A DNA stretch of 64,000 nucleotides from Streptomyces cadmiisoli (GTDB taxonomy: Bacteria > Actinomycetota > Actinomycetes > Streptomycetales > Streptomycetaceae): positions 1,736,001 through 1,800,000 of the forward strand of contig NZ_CP030073.1 in NCBI RefSeq assembly GCF_003261055.1, written 5' to 3'. Shown here piece by piece: positions 53,580 through 62,318 of the stretch. Each line of letters begins with the position of its first letter. The stretch's first letter is position 1. The notes under the pieces are model-generated. The model did no database searches and had not been told where the DNA came from. It saw nothing but the letters and a program-made list of their open reading frames with translations. The position numbers and the translations under genes are program-made.

Positions 53580-54088
53580 GGCCGGGCCTCCCGTCGGCGC
53601 AGCAGCGTGTGCGTCACCCGATCCTGCACTTCGTCCCCGGAGGGCTCGTCGCTGCGCAACCACCGGTCGATGATCCGGCGCTGGAGCAGCGATGCTAGGA
53701 GTTCGGTGTCTCGCTCCTCGTCCTCGTCGTACTTGGTGCGCCCCAACATCATCTGCACGGTGGCCGGGTCCACGCTGGTGATGAAGGCCGGAGCCAGCGC
53801 GGAGACCGGTCGGTTCTCGTGGTGGCCGAGCAATAGGTGGCTGAACTCGTGGGCGATGATGTGATCCTGGTGCAGGACACTGGTCCACGGGTCGTAGAAA
53901 ACGTGGACGGCACTCTCTGTAACGGCACATGCCCCGCACACCGAGGGCGCCTGCTCCCGGGGCTCTAGGACCACCGTCCGTCCCGTGCGGCGAGAGACCT
54001 CGTCGCTGAGGTCGCGGATGTTGGTGACGTGCGGGAGCTTCAGCTCGGCCAAGAGGTCAGGCCGGCGCAGCCTACGTGCAGACCACAT
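53576..54088 (-). CDS. ImmA/IrrE-type zinc metallopeptidase-like protein
   Basis: 170 residues from ATG 54088. The zinc motif HEFSH lies at residues 80-84 in IIAHEFSHLLLGHH, with N-terminal LPHVTNIRDLSDEVSRRTGR typical of the family. A downstream region (EERDTELLASLLQRRI) resembles the third-ligand helix. Such peptidases inactivate partner XRE repressors, as with ImmA and ImmR of ICEBs1. It follows the XRE gene by 33 bases, so the pair likely forms an anti-repressor switch for this operon. Confidence 0.88.
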   Translation of the reverse strand: MWSARRLRRPDLLAELKLPHVTNIRDLSDEVSRRTGRTVVLEPREQAPSVCGACAVTESAVHVFYDPWTSVLHQDHIIAHEFSHLLLGHHENRPVSALAPAFITSVDPATVQMMLGRTKYDEDEERDTELLASLLQRRIIDRWLRSDEPSGDEVQDRVTHTLLRRREARP

Positions 54089-54121
54089 TGCTTTCCTTGA
54101 TCATTACTGAACTGCGGACGT

Positions 54122-54553
54122 TTACGCGCCAGTTGAGGGCGGCAGCCCCTCGGATTTTCGCACGCTCTCAACGATCCCCAGGACGGCATCCTTTCCGTCT
54201 GCGGAGACGTCGGATAGGCGAAGAAGAACGTTCTTGATCTTCGCGTCGCGAAGCAGCGCGAGCAACTCAAGTTCCTGAACGGTCTTTTCGGCGACGGCAT
54301 CGTCGAACCAATAGGCGGGATCCACGCCGAAGAACCCTGCGAGCGCTTCGAGGTGACGCTTCGTCGGGTTATCGCGCTGCCCGGTCCGCAAGAGCCACAG
54401 GTACTGCCCCGACAGCTTGCCCAGCCCTCGCTTCTCCATCAGTTCGGCCACTTCAGCGTTGCTGTAAGGGCCGCGATCGGGCGGGTGCACAGTGTCGAAC
54501 AGGCGGTTTAGACGATCCATGAGCCCCTTGGGGCTCACCTGACCTTCGGCCAC
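54122..54553 (-). CDS. XRE-family regulator, partner of the ImmA-like protein
   Basis: 143 residues from GTG 54553, with GAAAGA just upstream. An HTH region spans LMDRLNRLFDTVHPPDRGPY, AEVAELMEKRGLGKLSGQYL, WLLRTGQRDNPTKRHLEALA, FFGVDPAYW, resembling streptomycete EspR/XRE regulators. The C-terminal third is helical and may dimerise. It heads the XRE/ImmA/membrane/amidase operon. Palindromic sequence near 54636-54660 upstream may contain its operator. Confidence 0.85.
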   Translation of the reverse strand: MAEGQVSPKGLMDRLNRLFDTVHPPDRGPYSNAEVAELMEKRGLGKLSGQYLWLLRTGQRDNPTKRHLEALAGFFGVDPAYWFDDAVAEKTVQELELLALLRDAKIKNVLLRLSDVSADGKDAVLGIVESVRKSEGLPPSTGA

Positions 54554-55067
54554 TCTTTCATGATCCTTTCCAGGACGGGTTCGTCGTAACTTCAGCCACC
54601 CTACCCCGCCATAAACACCAGTTTGACGCGCCGATCACACGTGTGGAAAGTTCTTCTTCACCAGCACGTTTCCGTGTGGCACGTACCGCCTGTTTCAGGT
54701 CGACCTGTCCGTTTCTACCGACTGGAGTACGCCGGGCGACGTGGCGCAAGCCACATTCGCCCAGCCACATACGTCACGTCTGGCAGGCCGTATTTGATCT
54801 TCGATCGGAAAGCGCGGAGGCGACCGTGGAAACTCCTCATCCACATCGCTTTTCCGCTGCCGGGAATACCAGACTCCCGCTCCAACTCGGGCACAATGGC
54901 AGGCTCTTGGCGTACAAGGCAACCGCGGCAACGGTGCACTTCGACGCGAGGACGGACCCCGCCAGGCTCTCTGCGGACGGCTGCGGCACACGACCGTTCG
55001 GTGACTCTCTGCAACCAGTACAGAGTTTAAGAACCAAGTCTGGATCTTGACACCGGTCCGTGCGTAT

Positions 55068-55105
55068 GTTCGTCGTCCCCGGGCAGCCCGCCTGCGGCGA
55101 CGAAC
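55068..55105. repeat. Nested inverted repeat
   Basis: GTTCGTCG (55068-55075) pairs with CGACGAAC (55098-55105), enclosing a short internal hairpin CGGGC-A-GCCCG (55080-55090). Upstream of the HTH replication-type gene, it could be a regulatory RNA structure or part of a replication or transfer site. Confidence 0.5.
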
Positions 55106-55239
55106 GTGAGGAGACCGCGAGCACGGACCGGACCGCGAAGGTCCGCAAACAGCGACGGCGCCCGAGAGCGGTAACTCACGGACGCCGAACGCTAAAGCGG
55201 CATACCCGCCCCGGCAAGGGCGGAGAGTGCCCACCATCA

Positions 55240-55275
55240 CCACGCTGAGTCCTTCCGAGGGGCGCGTCAGCGTGG
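55240..55275. repeat. Perfect 9-bp inverted repeat
   Basis: CCACGCTGA (55240-55248) pairs with TCAGCGTGG (55267-55275) across an 18-base loop, about 170 bases before the HTH gene. It may bind a dimeric regulator or form a leader hairpin. Confidence 0.45.
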
Positions 55276-55442
55276 CAACACTGCAAAGAGGAGTATCGCA
55301 TGCCTCCTGCCCTGCCTAAAAGGCCCTTCCGCCTGGCCTGCGCGGCAGCCACTACCGCCTCGGCGCCTCAGCGCCCCGAGCCGGACCGCACCACCCTGGC
55401 CCCGGCGACCAGCCGGACCCGCCCGCTCGTCTGGAGCGGCCG

Positions 55443-56339
55443 ATGAGCAGCGAAGCCCGCGAGTGGGTGTGGGAGCACAGCTCCAGCCGAGGAGCCGCGC
55501 GCCTGGTCCTGCTGTCGATCGCCGACCGGGTGGCCGACGAGCAGTGCATCTCCTGGGCCTCGCTGTCCAGCCTGGCCAAGCGCACCCGCGCCTCGGTCTC
55601 CACGGTGCGCGAAGCCGTCGAGCGCCTGCTCCTGGCCGGCGAGCTGGAACAGCTCGATGACCTCGTGGGTCCGCAGCGCAGCACGGTTTACCGCATGCCT
55701 CTCGCCGCCGAAGTGGTCGCCCAGGCCCAGCGAGAGCAGCAGGAGCAGGAAGACAGCGACACAGCAGCAGACGAGCCCGCGGGCCCCGCGAAGCTTCGGC
55801 TCTCGGCTCTGCGGCGGTACGGAATCCGCCCGCGTGAGGTGCCGGAATCCCCCGCGAGGGTCCGGAATCCGGCAGTACCGGAAACCGGCAGGTCGAGGCG
55901 GAAACCGGCACAGCGACGTACCGGCCACCGGCACAGCGATGTACCGGCTACCGGCACACAGAACCGTAGTGAACCTGATTTGAACCGGAGGTACAGCAGT
56001 AGTGGTGCTGCCGTCCTCCCGGCTGCCGAGTGGCAGGTCGACTCCGCTACCCACACTTGGGCCCGCCAGCAGGGACACCTCGATCGCCTCGGCGAGCAGG
56101 GCCTGCGGGCCGCCGACGCGAAGTGGCGTGTACACCGGGCGGGCCATGCTCCGAGGGCGGCGGAAGCCTGGGCTGCCGACTGGCGCGCCTGGGTCGCCCG
56201 GGAGCACGCTCCCAGCCGACCGAACCTCTACGCCGTGCCCGGCAAGAACACCGCCGTACCGGGGGGCATGACGCGGACGGAGGCCCACACCGCCGCCCTG
56301 CTTGCCGCCCTCGACGAGCCGACCGGAACGGAGGGCTGA
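55443..56339 (+). CDS. Helix-turn-helix protein of the mobile-element replication type
   Basis: 298 residues from ATG 55443. The first 90 residues are a winged-helix region: AARLVLLSIADRVADEQ, ISWASLSSLAKRTRASVSTV, REAVERLLLAGELEQL. A Glu/Arg-rich variable region follows, then a conserved C-terminal block (AAVLPAAEWQVDSATHTWAR, AWAADWRAWVAREH). This layout recurs as first gene of actinomycete plasmid and ICE mobilisation modules, sometimes with replication roles. Here it precedes the zinc-finger and WhiB genes by short gaps. No replication domain motif is proven. Confidence 0.8.
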   Translation: MSSEAREWVWEHSSSRGAARLVLLSIADRVADEQCISWASLSSLAKRTRASVSTVREAVERLLLAGELEQLDDLVGPQRSTVYRMPLAAEVVAQAQREQQEQEDSDTAADEPAGPAKLRLSALRRYGIRPREVPESPARVRNPAVPETGRSRRKPAQRRTGHRHSDVPATGTQNRSEPDLNRRYSSSGAAVLPAAEWQVDSATHTWARQQGHLDRLGEQGLRAADAKWRVHRAGHAPRAAEAWAADWRAWVAREHAPSRPNLYAVPGKNTAVPGGMTRTEAHTAALLAALDEPTGTEG

Positions 56340-56341
56340 CC

Positions 56342-57058
56342 GTGGATCGCCGCGAAATCGCAGCCCTGCTGGCCTACATCGGCCGACTCGACCCCCGCAC
56401 CATCCGCACCGACCAAGGCGAGGCGCGCGACCAGCTCGCCCAGTGGCACGAGCTGCTCGGCGACGTGCCGATGGCCACCCCGCACGGCTGGGACGTCCGC
56501 GTCGCCGCCCGCCAGCACATCCGCACCTCGCCGTACCAGATCCTGCCCGCGGACGTGGCCCGCCCCTGGGAGAGCTACCGGCGCGACCGCCTGGCGAGGC
56601 ACTCCGATCCCACGCCGTCCGTCGACCCGGACGACCAGGCCGCCTGGACCGCAGAGCTGGCCGGCAACCGCCGCGCCGTCGCCGCCGGCACGGCCCAGCC
56701 CGCGCAGGCCCGAGCAATCACCAGCGGTCGCGACGGAGTCGACCCGAAGCTGGAGGCGCGGCTGCGGGAGATCGGCTCCTGCATACCGCCCGCCGCCCGA
56801 GCAGCCCTCGCGCCCTACCGACCCGCCCGCGCAGCCCGTGAGGCCGCTGTCGCGCAGGGAATGCCCGATGCCCTGAGCGTGCGGTGCGAGTGGTGCCTGG
56901 CCCAGCCCGGCGAACCATGCCGCCGCCGAAGGATCGGCCCCGACGGCGGAGCCCGCGGAACCGCCCCGCGCGCCACCCCGCACCCCGGCCGCCTCGACCT
57001 CGCCACCGCCCAGCAGGCCCAGCACACCGAGCAGGCCCAGCAGCCCGCCCTGGCCTGA
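56342..57058 (+). CDS. Zinc-finger protein of mobile elements
   Basis: 238 residues from GTG 56342, 2 bases past the previous stop, with GGAGGG upstream. The N-terminal part is helical (LLAYIGRLDPRTIRTDQGEA, LAQWHELLGDVPMATPHGWD). Near residue 190 lies the Cys cluster VRCEWCLAQPGEPCRRR, a short zinc-binding motif common in streptomycete phage and ICE proteins. The remainder is Ala/Gln-rich. It is likely co-transcribed with the HTH gene. Role unknown, perhaps DNA binding. Confidence 0.75.
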   Translation: MDRREIAALLAYIGRLDPRTIRTDQGEARDQLAQWHELLGDVPMATPHGWDVRVAARQHIRTSPYQILPADVARPWESYRRDRLARHSDPTPSVDPDDQAAWTAELAGNRRAVAAGTAQPAQARAITSGRDGVDPKLEARLREIGSCIPPAARAALAPYRPARAAREAAVAQGMPDALSVRCEWCLAQPGEPCRRRRIGPDGGARGTAPRATPHPGRLDLATAQQAQHTEQAQQPALA

Positions 57059-57215
57059 CTGGCGCACCCGGCGCGTGCATCCCGTCCGCTGCACCGCCAC
57101 CCGACACGTCCCACACCGGCTGCGACGCACGCCCCGCGCCGCAGCCGGCACCCGACGCCGCACCCGCCGAGCACCGCCCTAGCCGGCCGCCGCGGCAGCA
57201 CATCGGAGACCCGCC

Positions 57216-57857
57216 TTGCGCCACATCACCACCCACGACGCGCCAGCCACCGGCCTGCGCGGCATCGCAGACACCAGCTGGCACACCCGCGCAGCGTGCC
57301 ACGGCATGGACGTCGAAGACGCCGACGCCGTGTTCTTCCCCGGGCCCCGGGACCACGAGGAGATCGCGGAGGCGAAGGAGCTGTGCGGCTGGTGCCCCGT
57401 ACGCCGCGAGTGCCTGGACTTCGCCCTGGAGAACGTCCTCAAGGAGGGCGTCTGGGGCGGCCTCACCGAAGCCGAGCGGCGCCCGCTGCACGACGGACTG
57501 CACCAGCGCCTGGACTACCGGCGCGTGACCGCCTTCTTCCAGGGACGCGACGTGCACCTGACCGAGGCCGAGCGGCAGGTCGTCATCGACCACGCCTACG
57601 TCCGGGGCTGGCAGCCCGACCGGCTCGCCGCCGCCCTGCAGATCAGCCACAAGCACGCCCGAGACCTGCTCCGGCAAGCCGCCAACAAGGTCCTCGACCG
57701 CGACCGTAACTACGGCGTGCCCCGCCCCAAGAAGAAGCGGAAGAGGACCTCCAAGACCAAGGGCGCCCCCGCGCCCGCAGCTCCCGGCACGCAGCAGCCG
57801 GCAGGCCGCCCGGCAGCGTCGCCCCCGACGCACGCCCCTCTCGGAAAGGCAGCATGA
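57216..57857 (+). CDS. WhiB-family iron-sulfur regulator
   Basis: 213 residues from ATG 57216. The four conserved Cys are at 28, 57, 60 and 66 (AACHG, LCGWC, ECLDF), and the GVWGG turn is at 78-82. The C-terminus extends far beyond a normal WhiB (80-130 residues): HLTEAERQVVIDHAYVRGWQ and LAAALQISHKHARDLLRQA look like a second HTH, then a Lys/Ala/Pro-rich tail. WhiB proteins bind a 4Fe-4S cluster and regulate transcription with sigma factors. It overlaps the next start (ATGA), suggesting control of the mobilisation genes. Confidence 0.9.
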   Translation: MRHITTHDAPATGLRGIADTSWHTRAACHGMDVEDADAVFFPGPRDHEEIAEAKELCGWCPVRRECLDFALENVLKEGVWGGLTEAERRPLHDGLHQRLDYRRVTAFFQGRDVHLTEAERQVVIDHAYVRGWQPDRLAAALQISHKHARDLLRQAANKVLDRDRNYGVPRPKKKRKRTSKTKGAPAPAAPGTQQPAGRPAASPPTHAPLGKAA

Positions 57858-59446
57858 CCCACCCCGTCCTCGCCTTCGGTGCTACTTCGGACCTCCCTCT
57901 CCTCCTCGCCGCCGTCGTGCCCGCCACCCTCGCGCTCGTGCTGACCGCCTGGACCATCCGGCGCCGGGGATCTCGCTCGCAGAAACGTCTCGGCGGCCCG
58001 GCGGTCAAGGTCGCCGCCGTCGCCGCCCTCGGCTGCACCGCCTACAGCGCCGACACCTCGTGGCGGTTCGCCGCCGACTACCTCGACATGGCCGGCGCCG
58101 CCGAGCGCGCCGGCATGTTCGCCGCCGCCGAGCTCGCCCTGTTCGCCACCGCGCTGATGGCACGGCAGAACCTCGCCGTCCAGGGCGCCCCCGGCCTGCC
58201 GGGCACGCTGGTCTGGGTGATCACCACGGTGCAGGTGATCCCCGCCTACGCAGAGAGCGGCCCCATCGGCGGCACGGTCCGCGCCTTCGTCGGACCAGTC
58301 ATGGCGGCGATGCTGTGGCACCTGGCCATGGGCATCGAACTGCGCCTGCGCACACCCGGCGCCGCCTCAAAAGGACTGATCGCCGTCCTGGGCCGGGAGG
58401 CACGTGAGCGTCTCCTGTCCCGCCTCGGCATCGCCGCGCGAGACCGCGACGCCGCACAGATCACCCGGGACCGGGCCACCGCCCGTGCGGTCGCCCTCGC
58501 CGCCCGCCTCGCCGAGCGCACACCCGAGCAGCAGCGGAACCGTCGAGGCCGGCGGCTGACCCGACGCCTGTCGAAGGCGGTCGGCAGGGCTTCGGTCGGC
58601 ACCGACCCCCTCCAGCGAGCACAGCTGCTCGACCAGCTCGCCGCCCGGCGACACGCGCTCGCGCTCGCCACGGTCCCGCTCCCTTCTCCCTGGTCCCCGG
58701 CGCACAGCAGCGCATCGGCGGCCACGGTCCCCGCACAGCCGACATCGAATGTGCCGGTCCCCGTCCCCGGTCCCGACAGTTCCGACGAGCCGGTCCCGGA
58801 CCGAGGACCGAGGACTCCTCGGGGACCGGTCCCGGAGGAGGCGGACCCTGAAGCCAAGGTCGGCGCGGGGACCAAGGGCGACGAAACGGGAACGACCGCG
58901 GGGACCAAGCCCCCTGAAGACGGCGCGGTCCCGGGGACCGGTCCCGCCGATCAAGCCGCAGCCCGGGTCTCAGCGGCCACGAGGACCGACCGCAACGCGC
59001 GAGAAGTAGCAGCTCAGGACCCAGATTCTCATCGGGGACCGAGCCTCGCGAAGTCGGGGACCGAGAGCACCGAGGACCGAGGAATGACCGCCACCGAGTC
59101 CGGAACCGAGACCACCCAGGACCGAGGACACAAGGTCCCACTCCGTCGGAAGCCGGCCAGGAAGTCCCGGACGAAGAACAAGGACAACCGTGCCCGGTCC
59201 CGCTCTCCGCAGACGGAGCGCCCGGCACGCGAGCTGGGCGAGTCCGAGCGCCAGCTTGTCCACGAGGTACGCCCCCATGTTCCCGCCCTGCTCGAACGGG
59301 ACGGCAACGGAGCGATCACCCGGGTGCAGCTGCGCGAAATCATCCGCCGCCAGGGCCTGACGGGTGTCGGGAACGACCGACTCGGCCTCGTCCTCCAGGA
59401 GCTGCGGAACGAGGACATCACGACGACGAGGAGCACCGCCCGATGA
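57854..59446 (+). CDS. SpdB/DUF2637-like membrane protein with C-terminal winged-helix-like region
   Basis: 530 residues from ATG 57854. Four membrane segments lie in the N-terminal 170 residues (PLLLAAVVPATLALVLTAWT, AVKVAAVAALGCTAYSADTS, MFAAAELALFATALMAR, LPGTLVWVITTVQVIPAYAE). A long Pro/Glu/Arg-rich disordered part follows. The C-terminus, LVHEVRPHVPALLERDGNGA, ITRVQLREIIRRQGLTGVGN, resembles a winged helix. Such proteins occur with plasmid spread functions in streptomycetes. Its stop overlaps the next gene (ATGA). Confidence 0.78.
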   Translation: MTHPVLAFGATSDLPLLLAAVVPATLALVLTAWTIRRRGSRSQKRLGGPAVKVAAVAALGCTAYSADTSWRFAADYLDMAGAAERAGMFAAAELALFATALMARQNLAVQGAPGLPGTLVWVITTVQVIPAYAESGPIGGTVRAFVGPVMAAMLWHLAMGIELRLRTPGAASKGLIAVLGREARERLLSRLGIAARDRDAAQITRDRATARAVALAARLAERTPEQQRNRRGRRLTRRLSKAVGRASVGTDPLQRAQLLDQLAARRHALALATVPLPSPWSPAHSSASAATVPAQPTSNVPVPVPGPDSSDEPVPDRGPRTPRGPVPEEADPEAKVGAGTKGDETGTTAGTKPPEDGAVPGTGPADQAAARVSAATRTDRNAREVAAQDPDSHRGPSLAKSGTESTEDRGMTATESGTETTQDRGHKVPLRRKPARKSRTKNKDNRARSRSPQTERPARELGESERQLVHEVRPHVPALLERDGNGAITRVQLREIIRRQGLTGVGNDRLGLVLQELRNEDITTTRSTAR

Positions 59447-59634
59447 AGACCTGCCACCAGTTCGACACCGTCCGCGCGGAGTACGAGCGAGAGATCGGGT
59501 TCATGCTCGCTCACTCCGAGCGGCACGCGGGCAGGCCGGCGGCGAAGTCCAGCGCGAAGCAAGCTGCCTCGGCGAAACAGCGGATGGCTCGCGCGCTCAA
59601 CAGCCACGTCGGGCGCTGCCCCGAGTGCGGCTGA
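59443..59634 (+). CDS. Small protein with terminal CPECG
   Basis: 63 residues from ATG 59443, overlapping the previous stop. The end HVGRCPECG is a half zinc finger, preceded by helical KQAASAKQRMARALNSHVGR. Coupled to the SpdB-like gene, it may help transfer or bind nucleic acid. No family is known to me. Confidence 0.6.
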   Translation: MKTCHQFDTVRAEYEREIGFMLAHSERHAGRPAAKSSAKQAASAKQRMARALNSHVGRCPECG

Positions 59635-59671
59635 ACCGGCAAAGCCCCAGTTCAAAGCCCGTGCCCGCAAA

Positions 59672-59698
59672 GGTGGCCCGGCTCCGTGCCGGGCCACC
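59672..59698. repeat. Perfect 11-bp inverted repeat before the MobC genes
   Basis: GGTGGCCCGGC (59672-59682) pairs with GCCGGGCCACC (59688-59698) across TCCGT. It lies 38 bases after the small CPECG gene stop and 22 bases before the next start. It may be a terminator-like element or part of an origin of transfer, which often lies beside mobC and relaxase genes. Confidence 0.6.
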
Positions 59699-59719
59699 GC
59701 CCCGCTTAGGAGGTACGCC

Positions 59720-59953
59720 GTGATTCCGCGTCCCCCTCGTTCTTCCGAGCCCACCGTCGCCGAGGCCGATGCCTGGGCGGACGTCCTGGTCCGCCGGCAA
59801 CTCCTACACGCCGTCGTCCTCACGCCGACCGGGCAGTGGCTCGTCCAGGACCGCCCCGACGGGCCGGTCCGCGTCCTTGCCAGCCCAGCCGATGTCCTCG
59901 CGCTGGCCGCAACCATCCAGCAGCGCACCCGCTCTACGAGGCCCGAATCCTGA
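59720..59953 (+). CDS. Small conserved-looking protein of the mobilisation operon
   Basis: 77 residues from GTG 59720, with an excellent AGGAGG site 6 bases upstream. Sequence reads VAEADAWADVLVRRQLLHAV, VLTPTGQWLVQDRPDGPVRV, LASPADVLALAATIQQR, a compact beta-alpha fold. It shares its stop with the MobC start (TGATG). No function is recognised. Confidence 0.65.
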   Translation: MIPRPPRSSEPTVAEADAWADVLVRRQLLHAVVLTPTGQWLVQDRPDGPVRVLASPADVLALAATIQQRTRSTRPES

Positions 59954-60579
59954 TGACGAACGCACGCAAGAACGGCACCACCCCGAAACCTGATCCCGAC
60001 TCCAACTCGGTCTCGGGGCGAGCAAGTTGGGGCGGAAGCGTAGCTTCCGCCGAACCCGCCCCCTCGGGGGCGGGAGAGGACCTGCACCGGGGGGCGCAGG
60101 TCCTTGAGGCTTCGACCGGGGGCGGATCGAAGCCAGGGCAGGAGGAGAAGCAGACTGAACCGCGTGTACGCCGACAGCGCGCTCCTCGCGCCCGCCAGCG
60201 TCCGCGCCAGTCGCCCGAGAAGAAGCGCCTCCACCAGCCCAACACACGTTTCAATGATGATGAGTTCGCCATGATCAAGTCCGCCGCCGCCCAGTGCAAT
60301 CTGTCCGTCGCCGGGTTCCTCGCCCGCTCCGCGCTCGCCGCCGCCCGCGACCTCAACCGCACCAGCGCCGAGATCGCCGACGAACGCGAAGTCATCACAG
60401 CCCTGTTCGACAGCCGACGTCGGCTCGGCTGGGCCGGCAGTAATCTCAACCAGGCAGTCAAGGCGCTCAACTCCGGTGCAGACGTTCCTCAACTCGAAGC
60501 GGCCGTCGCCGCCGTACGGCGTGCCGCCGACACCGCCCACGAAGCCGCCACACGGCTGATCGGGCACCACGGCTCATGA
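59953..60579 (+). CDS. MobC-like relaxosome protein
   Basis: 208 residues from ATG 59953. The first 95 residues are disordered; the remainder is a ribbon-helix-helix/MobC-like domain: NTRFNDDEFAMIKSAAAQCN, LSVAGFLARSALAAARDL, FDSRRRLGWAGSNLNQAVKA, LNSGADVPQLEAAVAAVRRA. MobC assists the relaxase in opening oriT. Its stop overlaps the relaxase start (ATGA), as is usual for MobC-MobA pairs. Confidence 0.87.
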   Translation: MTNARKNGTTPKPDPDSNSVSGRASWGGSVASAEPAPSGAGEDLHRGAQVLEASTGGGSKPGQEEKQTEPRVRRQRAPRARQRPRQSPEKKRLHQPNTRFNDDEFAMIKSAAAQCNLSVAGFLARSALAAARDLNRTSAEIADEREVITALFDSRRRLGWAGSNLNQAVKALNSGADVPQLEAAVAAVRRAADTAHEAATRLIGHHGS

Positions 60580-62318
60580 TCCCCAGCGTCAACCCGTCCG
60601 GGTCGGACACCAGAGGTCTCCTCTACTACCTCTACGAGACCGGCAAGTACGAGGATCACACCGACCCCCATCTCGTCGCCTCCTTCGACGGCATGTCCCC
60701 CGACCCCGGACGCCACCCGAGCGCCACCCTCACAGACCTCCAGCAGCTCCTCGACCAGCCCGTGATGGCCCTCGCCAAGCACGCCCGCCCGGCCAAGCAC
60801 GTGTGGCACACCTCCGTACGCGCCGACCCCGGCGACCGGATCCTGTCCGACGAGGAGTGGGCCGACATCGCCCGCCGCATCGTCGCCGCCACCGGCATCG
60901 ACCCCGGCGACGGACAGCCCGGCTGCCGTTGGGCCGCCGTACGCCACGCCGACGACCACATCCACATCGTCGCCACCCTCGTCACCGAGGACGGCCACCG
61001 CCCCGACGACTTCCGCTCCGGCGCCCGCGCCCAGGCAGAAGCCCGGCTCATCGAGAAGGAACTCGGCCTCCACCAGGTCGCCCCCGGTGACGGCACCGCA
61101 GCCCAACGGCCCACCAGCGCCGAACGCCACAAAGCCGAGCGGCAGGGTCGCGAGCGCACCGCCCGCGAGGAACTGCGCGAAACCGTACGACGGGCGGTGG
61201 CCGGCGCGAGGAGCGACGAGGAGTTCTTCGACCGGCTCGCCACCGCCGGCCTCCTGATCCGCAAGCGCGCCGCTCCCTCTGGCGACCTCCTCGGGTACAA
61301 GGTCGCCCTGCCCGATGACCTGAACAAGGACGGCGAGCCGGTGTTCTACCCCGGCGCGCGCCTGGCCCCCGACCTGTCGCTGCCCCGCATCCGCGAGCGC
61401 TGGGCCGGTGACGCGCAGGACGTTCCGGCTGCCCGGCGGGAGGATGCGATCCGTACGGAGCCGGGCAGTCCGGCCGCCGCACGCCGCGGGGCAGCCTCGG
61501 CCGTGTGGCAGGCCGTGCTCGTCGTCGAGCACGGCGAGGACGCGGTCGCCGCCGCCCACATCGCAGCGGCCGGCGAGGTCCTGGATGCCCTCGCGAAGAC
61601 CTCCGCCGCCCACACCCGCCGCGAACTGCGCGACGCTGCAACGGCTTTCGAACGGGCCTCGCGCTCTCACGTCCGCGCCGTGCGCGGGCACGATCGAGCC
61701 CTGCGGCAGGCCGCCCGCGACCTCGTCCATAGCGGCCCGGCCCTCGGCCGCGGCGAGGACGGAGCCACCACGGCCATGGCTATCGACATGCTGTTCTTCC
61801 TCATCACCGCCGCCGCGCACTGGCACGCCAGGAAGGGGCACGCCCAGCAGGCCGAGGCCGCTACCCGGGCCGCCGCGCACCTGCGCACCGCCTACCAGGC
61901 CGCCGCCGCCCAGCCCCTAGGCGTGCTCTACCAGCGCGGCCGACGCCTGAGCCGACCGATGCTCCAGCGGCAGACCGTGCTGCTGCGCGAGGCACTGCCG
62001 GAGCTGGCCGAGCAGATCCTCGCCGAACCCGGCTGGTACGCCCTGGCGGCGACCATCGCGGAAGCCGAAGCCGCCGGACACGACGCGGCCGTCCTTCTGT
62101 CCGACGTTGCCGGCCGCCGCGAACTCGGCACCGCGGACTCCGTCAGCGACGTGCTCGTGTGGCGGATGCGGCGGACCGCCGATCTGCCCGCCGACGCCTC
62201 CCACCTGCCCGAGACCAGCACCGCAGGGCGCCGGTCCGCAACGCGCGGGACGACCACCAGGCCCTCCGCGCCCGGCAGGCAGCGCAGCGGAGAGGACACA
62301 TCACGTAAGACCCTGTGA
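60576..62318 (+). CDS. MobA-type relaxase
   Basis: 580 residues from ATG 60576. The N-terminal relaxase domain has LLYYLYETGKYEDH with Tyr candidates, HARPAKHVWHTSVRADPGD, and the metal-binding AVRHADDHIHIVATLV (His 124, 128, 130). The C-terminus is helical without a helicase, so this is a mobilisation-type rather than a full conjugative relaxase. No FtsK-like translocase gene is visible nearby, and the element probably depends on helper functions. Confidence 0.9.
   Translation: MIPSVNPSGSDTRGLLYYLYETGKYEDHTDPHLVASFDGMSPDPGRHPSATLTDLQQLLDQPVMALAKHARPAKHVWHTSVRADPGDRILSDEEWADIARRIVAATGIDPGDGQPGCRWAAVRHADDHIHIVATLVTEDGHRPDDFRSGARAQAEARLIEKELGLHQVAPGDGTAAQRPTSAERHKAERQGRERTAREELRETVRRAVAGARSDEEFFDRLATAGLLIRKRAAPSGDLLGYKVALPDDLNKDGEPVFYPGARLAPDLSLPRIRERWAGDAQDVPAARREDAIRTEPGSPAAARRGAASAVWQAVLVVEHGEDAVAAAHIAAAGEVLDALAKTSAAHTRRELRDAATAFERASRSHVRAVRGHDRALRQAARDLVHSGPALGRGEDGATTAMAIDMLFFLITAAAHWHARKGHAQQAEAATRAAAHLRTAYQAAAAQPLGVLYQRGRRLSRPMLQRQTVLLREALPELAEQILAEPGWYALAATIAEAEAAGHDAAVLLSDVAGRRELGTADSVSDVLVWRMRRTADLPADASHLPETSTAGRRSATRGTTTRPSAPGRQRSGEDTSRKTL

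Larger units (their letters stand above)
54554..55442. other. Long intergenic region with inverted repeats, possible control or origin region
   Basis: About 890 bases without a convincing gene. It lies between the XRE operon and the mobilisation module, both reading away from it, so it must hold promoters. Lower GC and several inverted repeats (listed separately) stand out. The TTTCCGTGTGG-like motifs around 54640-54680, including CACACGTGTG, may be regulator sites. No tRNA or iteron array was found. Confidence 0.5.
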
